From: Cornus controversa
Lineage: Eukaryota; Streptophyta; Magnoliopsida; Cornales; Cornaceae
Direction: 5' to 3'
NCBI GenBank assembly: GCA_026545225.1
Contig: CM048845.1
Coordinates: 61,446,033 to 61,510,032, forward strand
Length of the DNA stretch: 64,000 nucleotides
The position numbers and the translations under genes are program-made. How positions within the stretch are numbered: position 1 is the stretch's first letter; every line of letters begins with the position of its first letter. Of the stretch, positions 1 to 10,354 are shown one piece after another. The notes under the pieces were generated by a model, which was not told where the DNA came from, ran no database searches, and saw only the letters and a program-made list of their open reading frames with translations.

Positions 1-94
1 ACCTCGTTTCGTTTATTATAATAACACATTATACAGACGATCATTTGAAGGTCTCTTCCTTCGTTGTCTCGGAGAAGACGAAGCAACTCATGCA

Positions 95-1162
95 ATGGAG
101 GAAGCCCATTCTGGGGTATGTGGTGCACATCAATCTGGCCCTAAGCTTCACTTTCGCATAAAGAGAATGGGGTATTATTGGCCCACCATGGTCAAAGACT
201 GTATGGAGTATGCAAAAAGGTGTCAAGCTTGTCAATTCCATGCTAATTACATACACCAACCGCCAGAGCCATTATATCCTACAGTTGCTTCATGGCCGTT
301 TGATGCATGGGGATTAGATGTGGTAGGAACTTTGTGCAAGTCTTCTAAAGGCCACTTATACATCCTGGCAGCTACTGACTATTTTTTCAGATGGGCTGAG
401 GCTGCACCCTTTAAAGAAGTAAAAAAGGAGACAGTTGTTGACTTCATCAAGTGTAACATCATTTATCGGTATGGTGTCCCTCAATACATCATTACTGATA
501 ATGGGTTAAATTTTAAAAATAGCTGGGTGACTCAACTATGTGAGAAATTTGATTTCAAACAGTATAAATCCTCCATGTACAATGCTCCAGCTAATGGACT
601 TACAGAGGCATTTAATAAAACACTTTGTGATTTATTGAAGAAAGTGGTTTCTAAATCAAAGAAAGACTGGCATGAGCGAATGGAAGAAGCATTGTGGGCG
701 TACCGAACTACATACCGCACACCTACCCAAGCAACTCCTTATTCTCTCATCTATGGTGTAGAAGCTGTTCTTCCCCTCGAACGACAAATTCCTTCGTTAA
801 GGATAGCCATACAAGAAGGTCTCACGAATGAGGAAAATGCCATTTTACGTCTTCAAGAATTAGAAGCACTGGATGAGAAGAGGCTAGAAGCTCAACAACA
901 GTTAGAATGTTATCAAGCTCGGCTTTCCAGAGCCTTCAACAAAAAAGTTCGACCTCGGTCATTCCGGGTTGGAGACTTGGTACTTGCTGTTCGCAGGCCC
1001 ATCATCATGAATCACCGCACTGGAAACAATTTTTTGTCAAAATGGGATGGACCATATGTAGTTCGTGAAGTCTACACCAATGGAGCATATAAGATTATTG
1101 ATGAAGATAAAGTGTTGGTTGGTCCCATTAATGATAAGTTCTTGAAACGCTACTATCCATGA
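95..1162 (+). CDS. Gypsy pol C-terminus: integrase domain (partial, retroelement)
   Basis: About 355 residues of retroelement integrase. The zinc-binding HHCC part comes first (CQACQ near residue 43), then the catalytic core with GLDVVG near residue 73 and the second catalytic Asp in ITDNG near 135, and a C-terminal part ending in a GPYVVREVY-type stretch. It would join element cDNA to host DNA. The polyprotein continues upstream of the window. No chromodomain is seen, which fits the Tat lineage. The coding stretch ends just before the non-coding spacer of the element. This is retroelement coding DNA, not a host gene. Confidence 0.88.
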   Translation: MEEAHSGVCGAHQSGPKLHFRIKRMGYYWPTMVKDCMEYAKRCQACQFHANYIHQPPEPLYPTVASWPFDAWGLDVVGTLCKSSKGHLYILAATDYFFRWAEAAPFKEVKKETVVDFIKCNIIYRYGVPQYIITDNGLNFKNSWVTQLCEKFDFKQYKSSMYNAPANGLTEAFNKTLCDLLKKVVSKSKKDWHERMEEALWAYRTTYRTPTQATPYSLIYGVEAVLPLERQIPSLRIAIQEGLTNEENAILRLQELEALDEKRLEAQQQLECYQARLSRAFNKKVRPRSFRVGDLVLAVRRPIIMNHRTGNNFLSKWDGPYVVREVYTNGAYKIIDEDKVLVGPINDKFLKRYYP

Positions 1163-1518
1163 ATGTGTAATGCTCCTGGCCCGCATGAGCTAAAACTGTG
1201 AAAGGCACCCAAAAAAAATAAATAAATAAATAAAAAGTTTTGTTCCTTTGAACTACGTAAATGACTTGATCCCTTTTCGAGGGTACGTAGGCAGCTTGGA
1301 GATTTGTTCCAAGTTCAGTCACCAAAAAAAAAAGTGTACTACTCCTGGCCCGCAAGAGTATAAACTGTGAATGGCAGAACAAATAACTAATGACAATATT
1401 ATTTTTCAAAGTAATGATTCTTTTATTGATGAGGTTGAAGACTACAATTATACTTTGCTAGTTAAATAGATTGCTCTGAAAAAAATATATATATATAAAA
1501 AAAAAATGATGGTTCACT

Positions 1519-4500
1519 TTAAAGCTGCAAAGCCAGAATCTCTTCACGTTCTGTTCGCAATAATTCTTCTATAGTCCTCATTACTTCAAGATCCTGAGCT
1601 GCAAGAACGTTAGCTTCTTCAACCGAGGCTCGTTCTTTTCTGAGCTTGGCAACGGCCTCCTTCCTGTGAGATAATTGTCCATTGCTCTCTTCTATGGAGG
1701 CTCTAAGTTGCGTAGCCTCCTCCCTTACTTGTTGCAACTCCTTCAACAACATGGTCTCCTTGTCCTCAACGTCACTCAAAGCATCTTGAAGTGATTGCAC
1801 CTGCTTGGAATCAGTATCTTCCAAAGTAGTGGCATCAACGAGCAATGTATCAATGTGAGTGAGTTGCTCTAACTGCTGATCTGAAGTCATTATAGAAACA
1901 TAAGAAGATTTTGCATCAACATAATGAGCAACATTCTTCATATATGACTCGATTCATTTCTTTAGACCAGAGTAATCTCCAGGAAGTTTTGAGAGTTCAT
2001 TATAAAGTTTTTCAAGCTTGGGCCCCAAGGATGGAACCTTGTGAATGGGAGTGTTGATCACAATACTTTTGATACTCTCAACAAGGGCTAAAGCATTTTT
2101 GCGTCGGGCATTTATGATGATGTCTTCCGCATTAAAGGCTGATATTTCAGATGGGATAATTGGATGTGAGAATAAATCAACCTTTTGAAGTTCTTGCACG
2201 ACCGCCTGGGGCATTTGGTTACTGATTTCATGCCCTGCTAAAACATCCGAACCTTGAGGAGTCTCATTTCCTACCGGTAAGACTTGTGACAATGCATTTA
2301 TCTCAGGTATCAAATCAAATGAAGATGGCCCACAAACAGATGCTCCACTACCAGTAGGGTTATCAATGAGGACGAGATCTTCTTTAAGGTTTCCTTCTAC
2401 CTGAAAATAAATAAATATGAGTAAAAAATAAAAATAAATAAAAATAAAAATATGGCGTAAAGGGTGGGAACCTTACTCGTATTGGTTCGTTACTACTGGA
2501 AGCCATTCCAAAATATCGATCCACGCCGCGAGAAGCAATAAAATCTGTTCGCTTGGAAATACGCTTCGTCTTATCACTCATATGTTTCCAATTGCGATCC
2601 TCATCATTTTCCCCCATGTCTTCATCTGAATCTATCACTAAGTGGGTAATAGGACGGGTGTTGATTTGTAGTGGAATATGTTTGGCCACCTCTACATGAC
2701 TTTCAGAACTCTCCTCGATACCATGATCACTATGAGATTTAGAGGCTGCCCCAGAAGTTGGCCTAGAAGGGGTCGACTTAGGTACATCGTTAGTAACCTT
2801 TCTAACTTTGGCTGGTTTCCCTCTTGGAGAAATTGCACGCTTAATATGCCCCGAAGTACCTCATTTCACTGTGAATGGATCAACATAAACTTTTGACCAC
2901 CATTCAGCATAAGTTTTGGTGACAGAGAATTTTTGAAAATTAGAGTTCGAAGGAATTTGCACTTCACATTCAGTATGATAACGAATGGTCGATCTCCATA
3001 GTGTCAAAATCTCTTCCAGTGCAAATATCCTCTTTCAATTTGCCCGGAACATCCTGGTGATAACAAAACTGTCTACCGAATCTGTGTGGACTGTAAGGCT
3101 CAATAATTCGTCGGTCACCTTGGCGTAACGTCAAGTAACTGGACCGGAGGCTAGCCAAATACTCAAAGTCATAAAGAGGTAGATGTTCCTCATCCGTTAA
3201 TAATCTCCTTGTCGGTGATATTTTGGATAAACAAGATAAGTCAACACCTTTACATAACCTGAACAACTCTTGGGCCTCTGTCTCATCAAAATGTTTCGCA
3301 GACCCTTCCCTCGCGTACCGAGTCATTCGAGGCAGGTAATTACAGTTTGGGATAGAAAAGTTTGTTTTGAAGTATTCAGCTAACCAACCATATACATAGT
3401 GTATGGGAAATGACACATTAGAATTTCCAGGATCAGGGGAAGAAACAATATCATTTAAACCTCTGTAAATGCTGGCTAGAACGGGAACAAAAAGACAAAA
3501 TTTATTACCGTCTGCCATCATGCTAGAAATCTTGAACACCTCAGGACGAATTATATTTCCAGGACTGGTAGGCAAGACAAATTTGCATAACCAATACGCT
3601 ATGAATGTTGCTAAATAAGTTTTGTTCCTCATCTCTGGCTCTATTCCAAGACTGGTAAACATCTCATCTTCTTGTGGCGACCAATTATTAACAGGATCAA
3701 TTATTCCAGAAGGGTTGTGAGTCTCTTTGGGGCGTTGAGTCTTGTTTCTCGACCCTCTTCTCGGCGGTGGTTTATTATACTTAGTGGCGCCTCTGAACCA
3801 AAGCTTTGTCCATTCAGAAATTTTCACAATTCGGTCTCGTTTATATTGCTTGCAAAGCTGGTGGAAAGCTAAAAATAAGTACCGGCAACTCAAAGGAAGA
3901 AGAGAATTTCCATCTTTGTCAATAGCAGATAATTCCTTTGCACAAGGAACGACTTCTTCGTAAAATCTTCCACAAAATGGGAGACCTCCTATCAAATACA
4001 GATCGCGAAGGGAAATCGATAACTCCCCAATTGAGCAGTGGAGTGTATTAGTTGAAGGACACCAAGACTCAAGGAAGGCTCTGATTACATTCACATGTCG
4101 ATCATAGGAGAACAAAGAAGCGAACATAGCGCCATATAATTTGTTGTCTCTAAGGAATTTACCGTGACGACCCAAAACATCCTCTGACCATTCCCAATAA
4201 CCTGGTGTGTACGCCAAGTCAACAGAAGCTTTAAAAGAAACACCCCATTCCATTTCTCTAGCACGCATTTTATGACCTATGAGTGAAAATTGCTCAGCTT
4301 CTTCTTCTTCAACTTCGTGAAGCGTTGACTTTAACACTAAAACATTTGAAACTGATGCCCGTACCTTATTCTGGTTATAGCCAAGATTTACAAGCATGCA
4401 GGAAAATTCTTGGGACCATTGTGACAAGTGGTATGAAATATCAGGCGGAGGCACCCGTGGAGCAAAACGACCAACCAGTGGGGTCCTTACATCAAGAGTA

Positions 4501-4577
4501 GTGCCTTGCTCCATGACTTCGTTCTCTCGTTCTAAAATAGTTACGGTGTTTATCTTGAAACTTTTGAAGAAAACCAT
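1519..4577 (-). pseudogene. Antisense accessory gene with plant mobile domain (PMD) and C-terminal coiled coil, carried by the gypsy element
   Basis: On the strand opposite to pol, between integrase and 3' LTR. The largest block (2970-4577) encodes about 535 residues resembling the plant mobile domain (aminotransferase-like PMD, the MAIN/MAIL1 family). It has a segment like RAFLESWCPSTNTLHCSIGE followed by LRDLYLIGGLPFCG, and further on a YLATFIAYWLCKF and IRPEVFKISSMMADG region, all in the family order. Downstream blocks (about 1519-2690) are acidic, and the last (1519-1941) is a long Glu/Lys/Leu-rich coiled coil. A pyrimidine tract ending in CAG precedes the PMD block, suggesting splicing. 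PMD sequences are known both in plant silencing proteins and inside gypsy and Mutator elements. The piece looks broken or multi-exon; function in the element is unknown. Confidence 0.7.
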
Positions 4578-4686
4578 GATTGGCGGGTGTCAAAGGATAT
4601 TTACCTGAAAAAAAAAAGTGTGAGAGAAATTATAAAAAAAAAAAAAAGTCCGAAAAGAACTAACAAAAGCGTGCCAGATAATAAAA

Positions 4687-4890
4687 ATGACACCGAAGTG
4701 CATTAAGGGACTCCGAAGGGACGAAAAAGTGACACCGAAGTGCACTAAGGGACCCCGAAGGGACAATAGGAGTGACACCGAAGTGCACTAAGGAACCCCG
4801 AAGGGACGAGTGACACCGAAGTGCACTAAGGGACCCCGAAGGGACAATAAGAGTGACACCGAAGTGCACTAAGGGACCCCGAAGGGACTA
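4687..4890. repeat. Tandem repeat, about 36-42-bp unit, 5-6 copies
   Basis: A unit built on GACACCGAAGTGCACTAAGG followed by GACCCCGAAGGGAC repeats five to six times with short AT-rich linkers of varying length. It lies just upstream of the antisense PMD gene and inside the spacer of the gypsy element. Internal tandem arrays in this position are common in Tat-lineage elements. Confidence 0.9.
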
Positions 4891-5261
4891 ATGAATGGCG
4901 CCTGGAACTCCATATTTTGAGAAAGATGATTTGACCTGCAAGAAAAAAAAATTTTGAAACTTGCCAAGAAAAGTTGAGTGACTTACGTAACGTTATCTTC
5001 CTCGATGAGTTCGATAGATCTATTCGTTGTTCCAGAGACAGCACAAAATTCGAGCAGGGCCCACAAGTGGAATCTGATCCAGAAAAAAAAAAAACAGATT
5101 TGATTAATAGCAGTCACGGAAGACAAAGTTGTTACTAAAGAAAAATGTTCCTTTCAAAGTTTAGCCACATATACATTTTGTTTCAAAAGTTTATAATACA
5201 TAAGAGTGATGTAGAAGAGATGGTTTGATGTTATAATAAAGCTCCTTGAGGTCTTAAGTTC

Positions 5262-5484
5262 AACACCAGCTTCCAAGAAGAAAAGAAGAGAAAAAGAAAA
5301 AAAGAAAAAAAGGAGAGAAAAAAAAAATCCAGCAGCAGTAGGAGAAAAAGAAAGAAGAAGAAGAAGAAGAAAAAAATAAATTGCAGCGCCCAGAGAAAGA
5401 AGAGAAGAAAAAAAAAATAGAAAGTTGTCGCCATCCGTGAAAAAGCCCAGTCAGTACAAATAAAAGAAGAGAGCCTACTACTGT

Positions 5485-5527
<43 letters not shown>

Positions 5528-6180
5528 AGAATAGTACGTATGGTTTGATTGTGGTGGCTAGAGAAGTAGTAAATGAGTTTACTTGGTCTTGATTCATTTA
5601 ACTATGGAGTTTAGTTGATGCATGACACAAGTGATGTGATGATGATATACATATATAGCTTGCTGTGTGTAATCATCCTATATTGAAATTAGTCCTTTAA
5701 AATATTGAGTCTATGTGGGCTATGAAATATGAAAGGAATCCCTGGTACATCATGTGAGAGTAACAAGTAGGAAAAGCAAAAATGCAAAGAGTCATGGATA
5801 TGCGTGAATGTTGAAGCTAGAAATCTGGAAGCTATGTATACACATTATGGATTTGTTTTAAGATAACAAGTACAAACGAAAGAAAAAGAGACAGAACAAG
5901 TGATGGAAAAAAAAACAGTACGTACAAAAAAAAAAAAAACAGTGGCGTGGAAGGAAAGAAAAAGAAGAGAAGAAGAAGAAGAAAAAAAAAATTCCAACAG
6001 TGGCGTGGAAGGAAAAAAAAAAAGTGGGGGACAGTATATGCATATCTAAGCAAGAAGAAAAGAAAAGAAAAGACAAGAAGAAAAAAAAATGGTGTGTGAA
6101 AAAAAAAAAGAAAAAAGAGAAACAAACAGAAGAAGTTAATGATAGTTGAAAAAAAAAAAAAAAAAGGAGAAAAAAAAAAG
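5262..6180. repeat. Purine-rich low-complexity DNA with a (TA)n run
   Basis: Long runs of A and GA/GAA on the plus strand, broken by a TA dinucleotide run at about 5488-5525. Apparent open frames rich in Phe on the minus strand come only from this composition. It lies in the spacer of the gypsy element. Confidence 0.85.
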
Positions 6181-6519
6181 TGTGGTTGTCTACTATGTGA
6201 AATCATCTTACATGGAAATTGTTGGCAATACTTGTATTCATGACAAGTCAGTGGTATATACATCTAATAATACCATATATAAACGTGTGCTGATGGTGAA
6301 TATAAGTCTAGCATATGTCATCATGCAAGAAAAGATGTCACTTGGTGCTGCAACTTATCAAATAGTTTGGTGAGATGGAAAAAGATGCTCACTTGTTATT
6401 GGGTCTTCAAAAAGAAACGTTGTACTTTGCAGAATATGCAGAACTTGTACGAAGAGATGATGAATGAGCCTAAGGTAAAAAAAAAAAAAATTGTCATCAC
6501 ATGAGTATACGCTGACCGT

Positions 6520-6556
<37 letters not shown>

Positions 6557-6660
6557 AAGAAAAATAAAACATAGGCTTACCGGTAGTCTTCTCTTGTGCA
6601 ATTTAAGAGTATGAAAGATTTGGAGTCATGGACCGTGTATATATAAGCCAACAAAAAAAA

Positions 6661-6893
6661 AATCCTATTTGTAATAGGATCCTCAAGTCTACAATTTCAG
6701 TTGGACAAGAAAACAAATCCTATTTGCAATAGGTTGCTCAAGTCTTCAATTCCACTTGGATAAGAAAAAAAAAAAGTCCTATTTGCAATAGGATCCTCAA
6801 GTCTTCAATTCCACTTGGACAATGAAAAAAAAATCCTATTTGCAATAGGATCCTCAAGTCTACAATTCCATTTGAAAAAAAAAAAAAAATCCT
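6661..6893. repeat. Tandem repeat, about 57-60-bp unit, 4 copies, each with a palindromic core
   Basis: Four copies of a unit holding the core TCCTATTTGCAATAGGA, itself an inverted repeat, followed by CTCAAGTCTTCAATTCCACT and a short A-rich linker. The array lies about 120 bp before the inferred 3' LTR of the gypsy element. Confidence 0.9.
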
Positions 6894-7014
6894 TGCAGTT
6901 GAATTTTCGCGCAAAAAAAAAAAAAAAAAGGTTTTGCGAAAGTTAAATACTTCAAGTCCCGCTTTAGGTTCGTAACAAGCTCAATATAGCGCGACACTTG
7001 AAGTGGGAGTAATT

Positions 7015-7676
7015 TGTAGACATTAAAAAAATCTACACGATAGACCCAAAATTAATTTGGGCTTATCTTCAGTTAACCCACTTTGAAATATGGCCCAATG
7101 AGTCAGATAATTTAAAGACGAAGCCCACTACAAATAAATGAGTTATGAACTGGTTTAAATTGTTTGAGAAGTCCAAGCCCACTTGAAAATGGGTCTAATG
7201 GATAATTATATATATATATATATTATATTGGATAATTATTAAAATTATCATAAATGATAATTATAGGATAATTATCAAAAGAACAGAAAGTTACAAATCT
7301 ACCCCTCCGGTGAGCCTATAAATAAAGGTCCAGACGTGAAGAAAAGAGGACCAGAAGATTCTCAGAAAAAGCTGAAGCTCTACAGAACTCTTCACTCAAA
7401 ATCCAAAACTCCAAAGCATCTAAACCCTGAAAGAGAAGAACAACAAGCACATCATCCACGTGCCGTTCTTCACCAAAGTTTCAATCCAACTCAAAATCAA
7501 GCTCTTGCAGCCCTTGAAGCCGGATCACCAAGGAGATCGAATCAGAGGACATTATCTTCATATTTCTTTTGTAAAGATTTACAGAGGATTGTACCATTTT
7601 TCTTGAATCAATAAAAATTGTTTATTTGTCACTAATTTTCGTTCCTAGATTTTCGGACACGAAATTTGTGTGTACA
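7015..7676 (+). repeat. Inferred 3' LTR of the gypsy element
   Basis: Begins TGTAGACATT just after a purine-rich tract (GAAGTGGGAG, candidate polypurine tract) and ends in GTGTGTACA. It contains a TATA motif (CCTATAAATAAA, about 7314-7325) and an AATAAA-like signal (about 7608-7616). The partner LTR is outside the window, so both ends are inferred from these signals. Confidence 0.6.
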
Positions 7677-8910
7677 ATATATATCACAAACACTTCCATG
7701 ATCAAATTTAACCCAAATTGAATTTTAAACGGTTATCAATCAATTCAATAATATCATTAAGCAATTCAAGAATATACAAAATTATTATTTTTCCACTTCA
7801 AGTTGAGAGATTATAAAATTACTTCTTCATATTTTTACACACAAAGATAAACCAACACAAGTGTTAGAGAGAGAATCCAAGCACTTGAAGACGACTTTTT
7901 CCGGTGGATTCTTACCTTTCCGGCCAAGTTAGTCTTATTCTTGTGTTTTCCATCAAGTGCCTATCACTTAGATCAAAGACATAAAAAAAAACGCGTCAAT
8001 CCAGCTTCAATTTCTTTTGTTTTATATTTTTCGATTCACAACTTATAGATGGTATGTCTTGATAAGATTGTGCCATGTATTGTCCAATAAAAAATGTATA
8101 GAGAATAATATAAAACAATTTTAAATTTTCTTTCCTCGTTATTTAAATTTAAAATGAATATATGTCATTCTATTATTGAATTCCTACTCTAGTAAATAGA
8201 CAAACGTTGTGTTTTTGTTTTTTGGTTTATCTTATGCAAAAGCAAAACATTCGTTTTCTCTTTACTCACTATCCATATATCAAACCCGGCCACCGGTTTT
8301 CCACATGCAGTTCCCCCACACCCCCTGAACTAAAAATCTAACCAACAATAAGAAATCTAAGCGATGGATAAATAAATAATTAAAAAAAAAAACAAGTGGT
8401 TTGGAGTTGTTATGTGCCAGTTAAAAGGAGCTGTCATAAACCTTTCCTTTCCAGTAAAATATCCCTCACTAAAATTTTCCATCTTTATTCTTTCCACAAT
8501 TGTTTTATGGGGCGCCTCACCAAACACAAACAGAAAATCAATGGCTGGAGAAAAGGAGAGATGAGAGAGAAATATACCATTGCAGTAGCGATGACTAACA
8601 ACATAGGTCAGCTAATATCAATGAGCCGGAGTCTGGAATTTCTCGTCCACTGACTAACCGATAATTATCTGAAGCCGAGTCTCGAGGAAATCCGATACAT
8701 TTTTTTTTTCTTTCTGTGGAAGCAATGAACTGTTACAATTCTCTTGAAAATATTCTTGAAAGGAGAAGAGATACCATTAAAAATGCATAATGAACCAGTA
8801 AAATCAGAACTATCTCTGAATCGAATCAAATCGTTTACTACCGTTCCGTTTTTGATTTTTAGGGACCTGTTATATCTCTAAGCCCCACCCAATACAAAGC
8901 TCCCAAAATA
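7677..8910. other. AT-rich intergenic DNA, no gene seen
   Basis: No coding potential, RNA gene or clear repeat recognised. Frames are short and of low complexity. Part may be old, unrecognisable transposon sequence. Confidence 0.6.
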
Positions 8911-9174
8911 TATTTTTTTGGGAAAATTAGATTTCAGTGACCAAAATTGAAAAAATATTGCTATTTAGTGACCTTAAACTCAATAAAAGGTAAATAGTGA
9001 TCAAACTTAAAAAATAATTGCTAATAAGTGACTATTTCATCTTAAAGCCTAAAATACCCATCATTCTGTCCATAAATCCCCATCTTTTCTTCATTTTTTC
9101 AAACCCAAATATTAAAAAAATTAAAGAAACTAATGACTTGTATACAATATATGAACATATATACATTCTAAAGA

Positions 9175-9178
<4 letters not shown>

Positions 9179-9206
<28 letters not shown>
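9179..9206. repeat. (TA)n microsatellite
   Basis: TA dinucleotide run inside the Mutator-like element; similar runs are at about 9474-9500 (followed by (GA)n to 9530) and 9790-9833. Confidence 0.95.
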
Positions 9207-9208
<2 letters not shown>

Positions 9209-9311
9209 CTTGTATATTAATATCTCATTAACAAAAAAATAAAAAAAAACTTAATTTGGGTGTAATTAATTATTAGTAAGGAATATTGGAGGATATAAAT
9301 AGATTTGACTA

Positions 9312-9468
9312 ATAAACATATTACCTACTGTCTCATATTTTTCTTTTGTTTATATTAGGTATCCGATAGTTAATTCATTTCAAGTTATAACTCTTGCTGT
9401 ATCTTTGGAGCCCTAAAATCTACCAAAGAAAAAAAAATCATATATGCACATGCATTAATTGTAAGATA

Positions 9469-9536
<68 letters not shown>

Positions 9537-9786
9537 TTCTCTCTCTATATATACTTTCTTTTCTAGAATCTTTGTATGTCTTTTGAAAATTTGATATTTA
9601 GATTTGATATTACCTACTGCCTCATATCTTTCTTTTTTTTTATTTTTATTTTTTATATTAGGTATCTCATAGTTAATTCATTTCAAGTTATACCTCTTGC
9701 TGTATCTTTGGAACCTTAAAATCTACCAAAGAAAAAAAAAATCATATACGCACATGCATTAATTGTAAGATGAACATATATGTCTG

Positions 9787-9837
<51 letters not shown>

Positions 9838-10160
9838 CAGCGAGCGAGAGCGGATTGGGGGTTTTAAGAAAAAGAAAGACGAAGCTTCCTTCTTCAGCAA
9901 AGTGTTCACTTCTTTTTCGCCAGGTTTCATTCGATTTGTTGTGGATTGGATGATGGAAAAACCAGCAAGCCCCTTTACTTTCTATTAGATTAGTCAAGGG
10001 CGCAATGAACTGTAATTGTGAAAAGGTTGGAAGATCTGGCCAAAGAAGGTGATAGCCCTGTAGATTCGTTGAGAGAGAGAGAGAACGATTCTCTCTCTAT
10101 ATATACTTTCTTTTCTAGAATCTTTGTATGTCTTTTGAAGATTTGATATTTAGAATTGAG
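9312..10160. repeat. Internal direct duplication within the Mutator-like element
   Basis: A segment with TTACCTACTG, CTCATAGTTAATTCATTTCA-like, TCTACCAAAG and GCACATGCATTAATTGTAAG motifs occurs at about 9312-9475 and again at about 9605-9780. A second shared block (CTCTCTCTATATATACTTTC, then TAGAATCTTTGTATGTCTTT) is at about 9538-9600 and 10088-10150. The second copy is split by about 240 bp of less AT-rich DNA (9838-10075). Confidence 0.85.
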
Positions 10161-10354
10161 ATTGGAGAAAATGAATAAGGGATTGAGAATTTTTAAATAA
10201 AAGGGAGGGTATTTTGGACATTAAAGTTAAATGGTCACTCATTGGCAATTACTTTTCAAGATTGGTTACTATTTACCTTTTATTGAGTTTAAGGTCACTG
10301 TAAATCAAAATTTTTTAATTTTGGTCACCAAAATCTAATTTTTCCTATTTTTTT

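Larger units (their letters stand above)
1..7676 (+). mobile_element. Tat-lineage Ty3/gypsy retrotransposon, 3' portion (fossil, cut by window edge)
   Basis: The window opens inside the pol gene of a gypsy element. In order it shows the integrase end of pol, a long non-coding stretch carrying an antisense gene, two tandem-repeat arrays, purine-rich low-complexity DNA and a 3' LTR ending near 7676. Integrase style, lack of a chromodomain and the large spacer with antisense coding DNA point to the Tat/Ogre-like lineage. The 5' LTR, gag and most of pol lie outside the window, so age cannot be taken from LTR comparison and the target duplication cannot be checked. The visible integrase segment reads open; the antisense gene is broken up or spliced. 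Confidence 0.85.
8920..10345. mobile_element. Non-autonomous Mutator-like TIR element, 9-bp target duplication
   Basis: Terminal inverted repeats of about 112 bp: the left end starts GGGAAAATTAG (8920) and the right end, read in reverse, GGAAAAATTAG (10345). Most of the following positions match, including ACCTTAAACTCAATAAAAGG. A 9-bp direct duplication TATTTTTTT flanks it (8911-8919 and 10346-10354), though the flank is T-rich. Long TIRs with a 9-bp duplication are typical of Mutator-like elements. No transposase is seen. The interior holds a large direct duplication, (TA)n and (GA)n runs, and a more complex insert at about 9838-10075. Confidence 0.85.

Noticed and set aside
5231-6263. Long Phe-rich open frames on the minus strand
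   Set aside because: They come from purine-rich low-complexity DNA; no domain or codon pattern.
9716-9997. Open frame with a Tyr-Ile repeat
   Set aside because: The repeat is the (TA)n run translated; only the non-repeat flank might be captured coding DNA.
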